The position numbers were made by a program, and so were the translations under genes. Below are positions 1 through 11,821 of a stretch of DNA of 61,642 nucleotides, piece after piece (the first letter of the stretch is position 1; the number at the start of each line of letters is the position of its first letter). The notes under the pieces are model-generated. The model did no database searches. It was given only the letters and a program-made list of their open reading frames with translations, and was not told where the DNA came from. The stretch lies in assembly GCA_020853395.1 (NCBI GenBank), contig JADYYY010000008.1, positions 85,889 through 147,530 on the forward strand. The letters are read 5' to 3'. Origin of the DNA: Acidobacteriota bacterium (lineage in GTDB: Bacteria > Acidobacteriota > Vicinamibacteria > Vicinamibacterales > SCN-69-37).

Positions 1-975
1 CTGGCCACCGCGCTGGCCGCCGTACCGGGCCAGGCGGACGGGCTCGCCGGCGCGCGGACCAGGACCGAGCGGCTGCGGTCCGACCTGCAGCTCGTCACGA
101 GCGCCGGCGATCCCCGCTACGTCTACTACGTCGAGCGCGGCCGCCGCAGCGTCGCGCTGCGCGCAGCACCCATCGACGCGTCGGCCATCATCCGCGACTC
201 GGTGATCGGCCGCCGGCACGCCGTGGTCCTCACGTCCGCGACGCTGGCCGTCGGCCGATCCTTCGACTACTCGCTCTCCAGGCTGGGTGTGCACGAGGCT
301 GACACCCTGCAACTGCCGTCGGAGTTCGACTTCCGGCGACAGGCGGTGCTCTATCTCCCGCCGGAGATGCCCGATCCGCGATCGCCGGAGTTCAATGCCG
401 CGGCGGCAGACGTCATCGAACGGCTGCTTGCCTGCACGCGAGGCCGTGCGTTCGTCCTGTTCACGTCGTATGCGGCGATGCACGACGTGCACCGGCGGCT
501 CGATGGCCGGCTCGAGTGGCCGTTGCTCACGCAGGGCGCCGCGCCGCACTCGGCGCTGCTGCGGGAGTTCCGAGCGACGCCGCACGCCGTCCTCCTCGCG
601 ACCGCGAGCTTCTGGCAGGGTGTCGACGTCGCCGGCGAGGCGCTCAGTTGCGTGATCGTCGATCGGCTGCCGTTCGCCTCGCCGTCCGACCCGCTGGTCG
701 CCGCCCGGCTGGCCGCGATCGAGACCCAAGGCGGGCATCCCTTCCACGACTACCAAGTGCCGCTCGCCGCCCTCCTCCTGCTGCAGGGCCTCGGACGGCT
801 GATTCGTACCCGGTCCGACCGGGGGGTGCTCGCCGTGCTGGATCCCCGGCTGACGCGAATGCCCTACGGCCAGCGCTTTCTCGCCGCGCTTCCGCCGGCC
901 CCCATCACGGACGACCTCGACGAGGTGCGCCGCTTCCTCTCACGTGACGAAACCGACGATGGCGCCGTGGCGTAG
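1..975 (+). CDS. DinG/Rad3-type ATP-dependent DNA helicase, C-terminal part (5' truncated)
   Basis: The gene runs in from upstream: frame 1 is open from the first base and ends with TAG at 973-975, so about 324 C-terminal residues are present. The sequence carries late XPD/DinG helicase motifs: VVLTSATLA, a conserved TASFWQGVDVAGE block (motif V) and LLLQGLGRLIRT (motif VI with the arginine finger). These belong to superfamily 2 5'-3' helicases that unwind DNA or R-loops in the cytoplasm. The N-terminal Walker A and any Fe-S cysteines lie outside the window, so DinG cannot be separated from a YoaA-like paralogue. The next gene begins about 90 bases downstream after its own RBS. Confidence 0.88.
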   Translation: MATALAAVPGQADGLAGARTRTERLRSDLQLVTSAGDPRYVYYVERGRRSVALRAAPIDASAIIRDSVIGRRHAVVLTSATLAVGRSFDYSLSRLGVHEADTLQLPSEFDFRRQAVLYLPPEMPDPRSPEFNAAAADVIERLLACTRGRAFVLFTSYAAMHDVHRRLDGRLEWPLLTQGAAPHSALLREFRATPHAVLLATASFWQGVDVAGEALSCVIVDRLPFASPSDPLVAARLAAIETQGGHPFHDYQVPLAALLLLQGLGRLIRTRSDRGVLAVLDPRLTRMPYGQRFLAALPPAPITDDLDEVRRFLSRDETDDGAVA

Positions 976-1063
976 TAGAGACAGGTGTGTGTACCGCGCC
1001 GATCCGCTGGTCCTGCGTCCGGGTCGAATGGGGTATAGACTATTGAACTCGGAGGAGGTTGTT

Positions 1064-2083
1064 ATGACGGTCAGGAGCGTCACCCGTGCGCTGATCGCGG
1101 GCTGGCTGGTTTCCGGGCTGCTGGTGCTGGCGGCACCTGCGGCTGCGCAGAGCGCCCGAGGCGGATTGGGCGGCAAGATTGTCGATGCCGAGGGGAAGCC
1201 GGTCCCTGATGCCGAGGTGATCCTGGAGAATCCAGAAGTCAACCTCCGCTACGTCGTCAAGACGAACAGCAAGGGTGAATGGGCCCAGGGCGGCATGCCC
1301 GTCGGCAACCGGATGAACATCGTCGCCCGCAAGGGAACGCTGGAAGGCGGGATGAAGGGCGTCCCGGTCCGGCAGGGCTCGATCATGGAGATCCCGGACA
1401 TCGTCATCACGGCGGCTGCGCCGCCGGCCGACGCCGCTCGCAAGGCGATGGAAGCGGAGATGACGAAGGTGGCCGCCGAGGTGAACGCGCTGATCGCAGC
1501 GAACGACTACGACGGCGCGATTACCAAGTTCAACGAGCTGGCGACCAAGCTGCCGAACTGCGCGCTCTGCTACGACCGCATCGGGGATCTCTACATCAAG
1601 AAGTCGCAGTGGGCCGACGCGGAAAAGGCGCTTCTCAAGGCCATCGAGCTCGACGCGAACGATCGCGACGCCTACTCGATGCTCGTGACCGTCTACAACC
1701 AGCAGAAGCGGTACGACGAGGCGTCGAAGGCGAACGACAAGGCCAGCGCGCTCGCCGCGGGCCCGCTCGGCATGGGCGTGCCTGGCGGCGGCGACGCCAA
1801 CTCCTCCTTCAATGCCGGGGCCCTCGCCCTCAACATGCAGCTCGCGGCCGAGAAGGAAGGCAAGGCGGACGTCGCGGCCACGAAGATGAAGGAGGCGCAG
1901 GCCCACTTCGAGCGCGCGATTCAGCTGAAGCCGGACATGGCCGAGGCCTACTACGAGCTCGGCATGCTCTACGTGAAGCAGAACAAGATTCCGGACGCGA
2001 AGAAGATGCTCGCCGAGTACCTCAAGCTCGCGCCGAACGGCCCGAACGCCGAAATGGCCAAGGCCATCGCGTCCATGCCGTAG
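1064..2083 (+). CDS. secreted carboxypeptidase-regulatory-like domain protein with TPR repeats
   Basis: Predicted 339-aa exported protein. The ATG at 1064 is chosen because a strong GGAGGAGG ribosome site sits at 1051-1058; the open frame extends further upstream without one. Residues 1-29 form a signal peptide ending AAPAAAQ. Residues about 35-115 resemble a carboxypeptidase regulatory-like Ig fold (GKIVDAEGKPVPDAEV...), common in acidobacterial outer-envelope proteins. Residues about 130-335 are helical TPR units (for example YDRIGDLYIKKSQWADAEKA and AYYELGMLYVKQNKIPDAKK). An NCALC pair lies near residue 168. The likely role is periplasmic protein-protein scaffolding; the specific function is unknown. 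A possible -10 (TATAGA, 1034-1039) precedes it without a convincing -35. Confidence 0.8.
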   Translation: MTVRSVTRALIAGWLVSGLLVLAAPAAAQSARGGLGGKIVDAEGKPVPDAEVILENPEVNLRYVVKTNSKGEWAQGGMPVGNRMNIVARKGTLEGGMKGVPVRQGSIMEIPDIVITAAAPPADAARKAMEAEMTKVAAEVNALIAANDYDGAITKFNELATKLPNCALCYDRIGDLYIKKSQWADAEKALLKAIELDANDRDAYSMLVTVYNQQKRYDEASKANDKASALAAGPLGMGVPGGGDANSSFNAGALALNMQLAAEKEGKADVAATKMKEAQAHFERAIQLKPDMAEAYYELGMLYVKQNKIPDAKKMLAEYLKLAPNGPNAEMAKAIASMP

Positions 2084-2085
2084 CG

Positions 2086-2808
2086 ATGCCGCCGCGCGCG
2101 GACATCGCCGGCAACCTCGACGCGGTGCGTCGCCGTCTCCAATCGGCGGCGCACCGCGTTTCTCGTTCGCCCTCCGACATCACGCTCGTTGCCGTCTCCA
2201 AGACGTTCCCGGCCGAGGACGTCGCCGTCGCCGCCGCAGCGGGTCAGCGCGTGTTCGGCGAAAACCGCGTGCAGGAGGGCCTGGCGAAGATCGACGCCCT
2301 CCGGGACCTCCAACTCGAGTGGCATCTCATCGGCCATCTGCAGAGCAACAAGGCGAGGCGGGCAGCCGCCGCATTCACCTGCATCGAATCGGTCGACTCT
2401 CTCGACTTGCTCCAGCGGCTGGATCGCGGCGCGCTGGAGGCGAGCGCGACGCCGGACGTCCTGATTCAGGTGGACCTCGCGCACGAGGAGACCAAGTTCG
2501 GGGCGGACGTGAAGGCCGTCGAGCCGCTCGTGCGCGCGGCCCTGACCGCGCACGCCGTCCGCCTTCGCGGCCTGATGGTCATCCCACCGATCCCCGAGCA
2601 GCCCGAGGAATCGCGCCCCTGGTTCAGGCGCTTGCGAACGCTGCGTGACGGCCTGGTCGCGAGCGGTGTGCCGGCCGCGTCGCTCCGCGATCTGTCGATG
2701 GGCATGAGCCACGACTTCGAAGTCGCGATCGAGGAGGGCGCCACGATGGTCCGCGTCGGCACCGCCATCTTCGGCCGCCGCGTGCCGGCTCCGGCCGTCA
2801 GCCCGTGA
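2086..2808 (+). CDS. YggS/PROSC family pyridoxal-phosphate homeostasis protein
   Basis: This 240-aa protein is a single-domain fold-type III PLP-binding TIM barrel. The PLP lysine is K39 in LVAVSKTF; FGENRVQE, WHLIGHLQSNK and the phosphate-binding LSMGMSHDFEVAIEEGATMVRVGTAIFG region follow in family order. Members buffer free PLP in the cytosol and have no clear catalytic activity. The start ATG lies only two bases after the stop of the TPR gene, and its 3' end overlaps the next gene, so these are probably co-transcribed. The pairing with a yggU homologue is conserved in many bacteria. Length is normal for the family. Confidence 0.93.
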   Translation: MPPRADIAGNLDAVRRRLQSAAHRVSRSPSDITLVAVSKTFPAEDVAVAAAAGQRVFGENRVQEGLAKIDALRDLQLEWHLIGHLQSNKARRAAAAFTCIESVDSLDLLQRLDRGALEASATPDVLIQVDLAHEETKFGADVKAVEPLVRAALTAHAVRLRGLMVIPPIPEQPEESRPWFRRLRTLRDGLVASGVPAASLRDLSMGMSHDFEVAIEEGATMVRVGTAIFGRRVPAPAVSP

Positions 2809-3125
2809 GCGCCGACCTGCCGGTCGTCCTGTCCCCTGGTGGCGGCGCCGTCCGGATTCCGATCCGCGTCGTGCCGAGGGCGTCGCGCACGACGGTTGGC
2901 GGCGTACGCGATGGGCGCCTGCTCGTTCGCGTCACCGCCCCGCCGGTCGACCGCGCCGCCAATGATGCAGCCGTCTCAGCCTTGGCTGGCGCGCTCGACG
3001 TGCCGCCGCGATCCGTGTCGATCGTTTCGGGAGCCACGGCACGCAACAAGACCGTCGAGGTGCGTGGGCTCACGGCCGTCGACGTCGCTGCGCGGATTCG
3101 CCCGCTGTGTGAGGCGGCGCCGTGA
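2805..3125 (+). CDS. DUF167/YggU family protein
   Basis: This 106-aa protein begins with GTG at 2805, overlapping the yggS stop by four bases (GTGA). It shows the compact alpha/beta DUF167 pattern: IRVVPRASRTTV, GRLLVRVTAPPVDRAAN and the signature SGATARNKTV. The biochemical function of the family is unknown. The coupling to YggS suggests a shared physiological setting. It ends just before a GC-rich hairpin facing the convergent lepB gene. Confidence 0.9.
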   Translation: MSADLPVVLSPGGGAVRIPIRVVPRASRTTVGGVRDGRLLVRVTAPPVDRAANDAAVSALAGALDVPPRSVSIVSGATARNKTVEVRGLTAVDVAARIRPLCEAAP

Positions 3126-3146
3126 GCCGCCGGCTTCCTGGCGGCT
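3125..3146. terminator. possible bidirectional hairpin between convergent genes
   Basis: A seven-base stem (AGCCGCC at 3125-3131 with GGCGGCT at 3140-3146) and an eight-base loop lie immediately after the yggU stop. A second GC hairpin follows (CGCCGC/CGGCG). There is no U-tract, so intrinsic termination is only a suggestion supported by its position between convergent genes. Confidence 0.35.
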
Positions 3147-3180
3147 TCGCCGCTGCGGCGGGAGGAGGCGGTGGCGAGGC

Positions 3181-3797
3181 TCAGCGAACGCGGTTCAGGA
3201 GCCGTGACCAGCGGACGCCCAATGGATTCGCGCCTTCCCCCAGCGAGAAGTAGATGAACAGCGCGCCGCCCTTGACGTACGAGGCCGGCAGGAAGCCCCA
3301 ATAGCGGCTGTCCTGCGAGTTGTCCCGGTTGTCGCCCATCATGAAGTACTGCCCCTCCGGAACGGTGACGGGCCCGTACTGCACCCGCACGTCGGCGGTG
3401 GGCGGCGATCCGGGCGGAGGCGGCGGCTCGAGCAACTGCGCGTAGGGCTCGTGCAGGGGCGCACCGTTGACGTAGACCTGCTTCTGGCGCAGCTCGAGCC
3501 GATCGCCAGGCAGGCCGATCACACGCTTGATCAGGTCGCGCTCGGGCTCCTGTGGGGACTTGAAGACGATCACGTCGCCGCGGCGAATCTCGCGATGCGG
3601 CAGGATCGTCCGCTCGAGCGCGCCGGCCGCCGGGGCGAACGCCATCTTGTTCACGATCAGATGGTCGCCGATGAGCAGGTTCGGCTCCATCGATCCCGAC
3701 GGGATCTTGAACGCCTGGAACACCCAGGTCCGCACGAACAGCGCGAGCACGACCGCGATGACGAGCGACTCGAAGTACTCGCGGGCGACGGACTTCT

Positions 3798-3801
<4 letters not shown>
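3181..3801 (-). CDS. lepB: signal peptidase I
   Basis: This 206-aa membrane-anchored serine protease cleaves signal peptides of Sec/Tat-exported proteins on the periplasmic face. One N-terminal membrane segment (about residues 10-28, [20 protein letters not shown]) is followed by the catalytic box PSGSMEP with nucleophile S37, the general base K92 in [11 protein letters not shown], and box [12 protein letters not shown]. The ATG at 3801 overlaps the lepA stop (ATGA), giving translational coupling; an in-frame upstream extension lies wholly inside lepA and is rejected. lepA-lepB coupling is common in bacteria. Confidence 0.96.
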
Positions 3802-5603
<1,802 letters not shown>

Positions 5604-5799
5604 GCCGGCAGCGTCCCCTATTATGTCGCACGCGTCCGGAGGCGTTCGCGCCGGGCGACGAGCACCTCGGAGCGCGGAGACGCGGTCTCATGGCGCCGGG
5701 CCGCCGGAAGGGCGCTGCGCGCGCCGCACATCGGCGGCTGCGAATCCGATCGTGTCGTGTCGCGCGGACTGACGCGACGTCTGCAACCAGCAACCGTCG

Positions 5800-6948
<1,149 letters not shown>

Positions 6949-6956
6949 GGATCGGG

Positions 6957-8459
6957 CTACTCGCCGCGCGCCGCCTGCGGCGCCTTCACGAGCACATCGT
7001 CGCCGCGGAACTGCTGGAGGATGGACATCAGGCCCATGTAGAGGTAGCCGAACTGGAAGAGCACGAGGAACGGCAGCGTCCCGTAGATCCCGTTCGCCAG
7101 CGCGTACGCCACCGTCGCGGTGAAGTAGAGACCGAGCACCAGCTCGATGAAGGGCTGGATCGGCATCGACTGGTGGTACTTCTTGTGGGTCCAGTCGTCC
7201 TGCCGCCGCTCGATGCCGTACTTCGGCGTGCGGGCGAACTCGCCGGGCTGGCCGAACAGCGCCTCGATGACGGCCCGCGCGTTGTTCACCGACAGCCCGA
7301 TGCCGATCGCCATGACCGCCGGAAGATACTTCACGCGCGTCCGCCAGTCCGCATACGCCTCGCGCTGGCTCACGAGATAGAAGTTGAAGACCGAGAACGT
7401 CGCGGCGGCGAACAGCGGGATGTCGATGAGGAGCATCTCGCTCCAGCCCATCTCGTAGCGCACGACCATCGCGGGGAACATCAGCGCCGAGAGCGCGAGC
7501 ATCAGCAGGTAGTTGAAGTTCGCCGTCAGGTGGAAGAACGCCTCGGCCTTCACTTTGAGCGGCAGGTCCGCGACGAGCAGGTACGGGAGGACCTTGCGGC
7601 ACGTCTGAATCGATCCTTTGGCCCACCGGTGCTGCTGCGACTTGAACGCGTTCATCTCCACCGGGACTTCCGCCGGCGTGACCAGGTCCGGCAGGAACTT
7701 GAACCGCCAGCCGCGCAACTGTGCGCGATAGCTCAGATCGAGGTCCTCGGTCAGCGTGTCGTGCTGCCAACCGCCCGCGTCGGCGATCGCCTCCCGCCGC
7801 CAGACACCGGCGGTGCCGTTGAAGTTGAAGAAGCAGCCGGCGCGGTTGCGGCCGCCGTGCTCGAGGACGAAGTGGCCGTCGAGCAGGATCGCCTGGACCT
7901 TCGTGAGCAGCGAGTAGCCCTGGTTCAGATGGCCCCACCGGGCCTGCACGACGGCCAACCGGTCGTCCTCGGAGAAGTACGGCACGGTCTGATTCAGGAA
8001 GTTCCGAGGCGGCACGAAGTCGGCGTCGAAGATCGCGATGAGCTCGCCCTTGGCCGACGCCAGCCCCGCCTCGAGCGCCCCGGCCTTGAACCCGACGCGA
8101 TTCGTACGGTGGAGGTACTTGATGTCGAACCCGCGCGCCGCGTGACGACGAACCGCCAGCTCCGCGATCTCTCGGGTCTCGTCGGTCGAGTCGTCGAGCA
8201 CCTGGATCTCGAGACGTTCGCGCGGATAGTCGATCGCCGTGACCGCGTCCACGAGTCGATCCACGACGTACATCTCGTTGTAGATGGGAAGCTGGATCGT
8301 GACGACCGGCCACTCGCTCACCGGCGGGGGCGGCCCCGGCACGCGATCCTTGTGCTTCATGTACTCGTAGACGATGAAGTAGCGGTGCCACCCGTAGAGG
8401 CCCAGGATGCTCAGCACGAAGAAGTAGCAGACGAGGGTGATCGTCTCGGGTGTCGTCAT
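6957..8459 (-). CDS. cellulose-synthase-like family 2 processive glycosyltransferase
   Basis: This 500-aa integral membrane glycosyltransferase has one N-terminal membrane segment (about 8-27), a GT2 cytosolic domain and several C-terminal membrane segments. The processive GT2 signature is complete: DD at 89-90, DAD at 145-147, TED at 237-239 and QxxRW at 275-279 (QQHRW). Such enzymes polymerise or transfer from UDP- or GDP-sugars, as in CsbB/IcaA/CslA-like proteins. The product cannot be read from sequence. The start at 8459 is the second in-frame Met; the first would lie on the leader hairpin. A promoter at 8494-8523 drives it and citrate synthase. Confidence 0.88.
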   Translation of the reverse strand: MTTPETITLVCYFFVLSILGLYGWHRYFIVYEYMKHKDRVPGPPPPVSEWPVVTIQLPIYNEMYVVDRLVDAVTAIDYPRERLEIQVLDDSTDETREIAELAVRRHAARGFDIKYLHRTNRVGFKAGALEAGLASAKGELIAIFDADFVPPRNFLNQTVPYFSEDDRLAVVQARWGHLNQGYSLLTKVQAILLDGHFVLEHGGRNRAGCFFNFNGTAGVWRREAIADAGGWQHDTLTEDLDLSYRAQLRGWRFKFLPDLVTPAEVPVEMNAFKSQQHRWAKGSIQTCRKVLPYLLVADLPLKVKAEAFFHLTANFNYLLMLALSALMFPAMVVRYEMGWSEMLLIDIPLFAAATFSVFNFYLVSQREAYADWRTRVKYLPAVMAIGIGLSVNNARAVIEALFGQPGEFARTPKYGIERRQDDWTHKKYHQSMPIQPFIELVLGLYFTATVAYALANGIYGTLPFLVLFQFGYLYMGLMSILQQFRGDDVLVKAPQAARGE

Positions 8460-8469
8460 AAAATAGAAC

Positions 8470-8485
8470 GCGCCGCACGCGGCGC
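8470..8485 (-). promoter_or_regulatory. leader hairpin upstream of the GT2-gltA pair
   Basis: A perfect six-base GC stem (GCGCCG/CGGCGC) with a four-base loop occupies nearly the whole 5' leader. On the minus strand it is followed by a T-rich stretch (GTTCTATTTT) running into the ATG at 8459. It looks like a terminator or attenuator placed between promoter and gene, or a 5' stability element. Regulatory function is inference. Confidence 0.45.
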
Positions 8486-8493
8486 AACGTGTC

Positions 8494-8523
8494 ATTCTAG
8501 GAAGCTCGTCTCGGCTGAGTCAA
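8494..8523 (-). promoter_or_regulatory. sigma70-type promoter for the GT2-gltA transcript
   Basis: On the minus strand, TTGACT (8518-8523) and TAGAAT (8494-8499) are separated by 18 bases, close to the housekeeping consensus. Initiation would fall near 8487, just before the leader hairpin. The element lies in the short divergent region shared with larB. Confidence 0.6.
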
Positions 8524-8530
8524 ACACCCC

Positions 8531-9319
8531 GTGAGACCACACGACCTGCGAACGTCGCTGCCCCTGCCGTCGTTGCGGGCGCTGCTCGAATCCGTCCGTG
8601 CCGGCGATCTCGACCCGGCGGCGGCAGAGGCGGCCATCCACGACATGGCCGGCACCGGCGTCGAGGACCTCGGCTTCGCACGCGTCGATCACGGGCGCTC
8701 CGTGCGCCAGGGCTTTCCCGAGGTGATCTACGGGCAGGGCAAGACACCCGATCAAGTCGCCCGGATCGCCGCGGCGATCGTCGGCCGGGGCCACAGCCTG
8801 CTCGTCACCCGCACCGATGCCGATGCGTTCGCCGAACTAGCCAAACTCGTGCCGGACGCGGTGTATCACGAGCGCGCCCGGATCATCGAGCGGCGGATCG
8901 ATGCCCCGAAGGGTCGGGGTGTCATCCTGGTCGCGGCCGCGGGAACTTCGGACCTGCCGGTCGCCGAGGAAGCCGCCATCTCCGCCGAGGTGATGGGCAA
9001 CGACGTCGACCGGCTGTACGACGTCGGGGTGGCGGGACTGCATCGCCTGCTGGCCGAACGCGATCGGCTGCTGTCCGCGCGCGTGATCGTCGTCGTCGCC
9101 GGCATGGAAGGGGCGCTGGCCAGCGTGATCGGCGGCCTCGTGAAGGTGCCGGTCGTGGCGGTGCCGACGAGCGTGGGCTACGGAGCGAGCTTCAACGGTC
9201 TGGCCGCGCTGCTCGCCATGCTCAACAGTTGCGCGACCGGCGTCGCCGTCGTCAACATCGACAACGGCTTCGGCGCGGCGGCCGTGGCGAACGCCATCAC
9301 GCACCTGGATTTGTCATAA
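8531..9319 (+). CDS. larB: LarB-like pyridinium-3,5-biscarboxylate mononucleotide synthase
   Basis: This 262-aa protein has a variable N-terminal helical part and a PurE-like C-terminal domain. In known LarB this carboxylates and hydrolyses nicotinic acid adenine dinucleotide, the first step of nickel-pincer cofactor synthesis for lactate racemase and relatives. Characteristic segments are FPEVIYGQGKT, VAAAGTSDLPVAEEA, DVGVAGLHRLL, GMEGALASVIGGL and the PTSVGYGASFNG loop. The start is GTG at 8531. No larC, larE or larA homologue is in the window, so the rest of the pathway must be elsewhere or missing. It is followed by mutS2 after 33 bases. Confidence 0.87.
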   Translation: MRPHDLRTSLPLPSLRALLESVRAGDLDPAAAEAAIHDMAGTGVEDLGFARVDHGRSVRQGFPEVIYGQGKTPDQVARIAAAIVGRGHSLLVTRTDADAFAELAKLVPDAVYHERARIIERRIDAPKGRGVILVAAAGTSDLPVAEEAAISAEVMGNDVDRLYDVGVAGLHRLLAERDRLLSARVIVVVAGMEGALASVIGGLVKVPVVAVPTSVGYGASFNGLAALLAMLNSCATGVAVVNIDNGFGAAAVANAITHLDLS

Positions 9320-9352
9320 TCCACACGGCCCAGCTTCCGGGCGTTCCCCTCG

Positions 9353-11821
9353 ATGCACCCTGGTGTCTTCCGTGCGCTGGAGTTCGATCGCGTGCTCGAC
9401 GCGCTGGCCGCGCTGGCGTCCACGCCGCTCGGCCGAGCGCGCGCCGGCTCGCTGCAGCCGAGCGTTGATCCCGACGACGTTCGCGCGCGGCTGATGCTGA
9501 CGGCCGAGGCCGTCCAGTTCGTGCGCCGCGGCGGCTCGCTGGCGATATGGGCGCCCGAGGATCTCGTCGCCACGCTGACCGTCCTCGAGGTCGGCGAGCG
9601 GCCGCTGGAGCCGCTGCAACTGCTGAGCATGGCGCGCCTGCTCGACTCGATCGGCACGGTCGTGTCGGCGATCCGCCGCTCCACCGGGTGGCCGTCGGAA
9701 GACTACACCTCCCCGTTGGCCGCCGTGGCCGGGCGCGCGGCGCTCTTCGGCGAAGAAGTCGATGCGATCCGGCGCGCCATCGACCCGTCCGGGGACGTGA
9801 ACGACCATGCCAGCCCGGCGCTGCGCGAACTGCGCGACACGCTGCGGCGGCGGCGGGCGCGGCTGCGGTCGACGCTCGAAGGGCTCACGCGCGCGCGCGA
9901 GACGGCGAAGTACCTGCAGGATCAGATCGTCACGGACCGCAACGGCCGCTACGTCGTCGTCGTCCGCGCGGAACATCGTGACGCCGTGCCGGGCATCGTG
10001 CACGGCAGCTCCACGAGCGGCGCCAGCCTCTACCTCGAGCCGATCGCGACCGTCGAGCTCAACAACGAGGTCGTGACGCTCGTCGAACGGGAACGCGCCG
10101 AGGTTCTCCGGATCCTGCGCGGGCTCACGGATGCGTTTCGCGCGCGCCGCGAGGAGTTCAGCGCCACGCTCGACGTCGCGGCCGATGCCGACGAACTGTA
10201 CGCGAAGGTGGAGCTCGCCAAGCGGATGGACGGCATCGGTCCGGCGCTCACGGCCGACGGGCGGCTCGAGTTGCTCGGCGCGCGCCATCCTCTTCTGATT
10301 CCGGCGATGCGCGACCTGCTCGACGATGCGCGCGACGCGCGCGGCGTGGTCGTCCCGTCGGACCTCGTGCTCGTGCCACCCACGCGCGCGCTGGTGATCT
10401 CGGGACCGAACACCGGGGGCAAGACGGTTGCGCTCAAAGCGTTCGGACTGCTGGCGCTCATGGCCCAGAGCGGCCTGTTCATCCCCGTCGACGAGGGCAG
10501 CCGGTTCACGCCGTTCGCGAGCGTGTTCGCGGACATCGGCGACGAGCAGTCGATCGCCGCGAGCCTGAGCACGTTCTCGGCGCACATCACGCGCATCGTG
10601 GCGATGAATCGCGACCTGCAGCTCCCGGCTCTCGTGCTGCTCGACGAGGTCGGCAGCGGAACGGATCCCGCTGAAGGCGGCGCGCTCGGCGCCGCCCTCG
10701 TCGAGCACTTCCGGCGGCGGGGCGCGCTCGTCGTCGCGACGACCCACGACGACACGCTCAAATCGTACGCCGCCACGACGGCAGGCGTGATGACGGCGGG
10801 GTTCGGCTTCGATCCGGAGACGTACGCGCCGTCCTATCGTTTGCTGTACGGCGCGCCGGGCCGCAGCCTCGCGTTCGAGATCGCCGAGCGGCTGGGCCTG
10901 CCCGCCGAGGTGATCGCCGATGCGAGATCGCGGCAGTCCAACCGGGAGTCGCAACTGGCGGCGCACCTCGCGCGGATCGATCACGAGATGGGCGCGCTGG
11001 AGCGGGCGCGGGCCGAGGTCGAGGCCGAGCGAACCTCGCTGGCCGACACGCGTGCCGCGCTCCTGGCGCGCGAAGCCCGGCTGGCCGAGCGCGAGGCCGT
11101 GCTCAAGCGGCGTCATGAAGAGCGGCTGAACGAGAAGCTCCGCGAAGCGCGCGCCGAGGTCGACCGCGTCGTGAGCACGGTGAAGCAGCAGGCGCAGTCG
11201 CTCGTCGAGCGTGCCGGAGCCGGCGCGCGCCAGCGGCAGCCGGCGCTCTCGACGGGCGACGTCGGCAGCCTGCGCGCGGGCGCGTTGTCGGCCCTCAACG
11301 CGATCGGCGCGGGCCTCGAACCTCAGGCGGCCGAGGACGCCGCGGCGGCGCTCACCGCGCCGCCGGCGGTCGGTCAGACGGTGTTCGTGCCCATGCTCGG
11401 CGCCGAAGCCGTCGTCCGCGACGTCTCGGGCACGTCGATCACGGTGGAGCTGCGTGGCAAGCGGATGCGGGTCAAGCGGGAGGATCTTCGCGCCGCGCCG
11501 GATGCGGCCGCGCGCCGCCCGCCGACCGCGCCGCGCTCGCCCCACACCAGCACGGCGACGGCGGCGACGGGCGGTGCGGCGAGGGAGCTCGTGCTCATCG
11601 GCGCCACGGTCGACGAAGCCATTGACCGCGCCGAGAAGTTCCTCGATGATGCGCTGCTCGCCGATGAGCGCCGGCTGCGAATCGTGCACGGATACGGCAC
11701 CGGCCGGCTGCGGGACGCGCTGACGACGTTCTTTCGGCGTCACCCGCTCGTCGCGTCCGTGGGACCCGCCCAGGAGAACGAAGGTGGACGGGCGGCGACG
11801 ATCGTGGAGCTCAAGGACTAG
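9353..11821 (+). CDS. mutS2: endonuclease MutS2
   Basis: This 822-aa DNA-processing ATPase lacks the MutS mismatch-recognition domain, as expected for MutS2. The core lever and clamp region (about 1-330) is followed by Walker A GPNTGGKT (351-358), Walker B with LLDEVGSGTDP (DE at 431-432), a long coiled coil (about 520-620) and a C-terminal Smr nuclease domain (about 745-822). The Smr GxG motif HGYGTGRLR is intact at 779, but the usual LDLRG-type entry motif reads ELVLIG here. MutS2 acts on branched DNA or collided ribosomes. The stop is directly followed by the dnaG ATG with no gap. Confidence 0.94.
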   Translation: MHPGVFRALEFDRVLDALAALASTPLGRARAGSLQPSVDPDDVRARLMLTAEAVQFVRRGGSLAIWAPEDLVATLTVLEVGERPLEPLQLLSMARLLDSIGTVVSAIRRSTGWPSEDYTSPLAAVAGRAALFGEEVDAIRRAIDPSGDVNDHASPALRELRDTLRRRRARLRSTLEGLTRARETAKYLQDQIVTDRNGRYVVVVRAEHRDAVPGIVHGSSTSGASLYLEPIATVELNNEVVTLVERERAEVLRILRGLTDAFRARREEFSATLDVAADADELYAKVELAKRMDGIGPALTADGRLELLGARHPLLIPAMRDLLDDARDARGVVVPSDLVLVPPTRALVISGPNTGGKTVALKAFGLLALMAQSGLFIPVDEGSRFTPFASVFADIGDEQSIAASLSTFSAHITRIVAMNRDLQLPALVLLDEVGSGTDPAEGGALGAALVEHFRRRGALVVATTHDDTLKSYAATTAGVMTAGFGFDPETYAPSYRLLYGAPGRSLAFEIAERLGLPAEVIADARSRQSNRESQLAAHLARIDHEMGALERARAEVEAERTSLADTRAALLAREARLAEREAVLKRRHEERLNEKLREARAEVDRVVSTVKQQAQSLVERAGAGARQRQPALSTGDVGSLRAGALSALNAIGAGLEPQAAEDAAAALTAPPAVGQTVFVPMLGAEAVVRDVSGTSITVELRGKRMRVKREDLRAAPDAAARRPPTAPRSPHTSTATAATGGAARELVLIGATVDEAIDRAEKFLDDALLADERRLRIVHGYGTGRLRDALTTFFRRHPLVASVGPAQENEGGRAATIVELKD

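Noticed and set aside
5604..5799. A small gene or RNA between lepA and citrate synthase
   Set aside because: No ORF with an RBS and no convincing structured RNA was visible in these 196 bases; only a weak CATAAT element near lepA.
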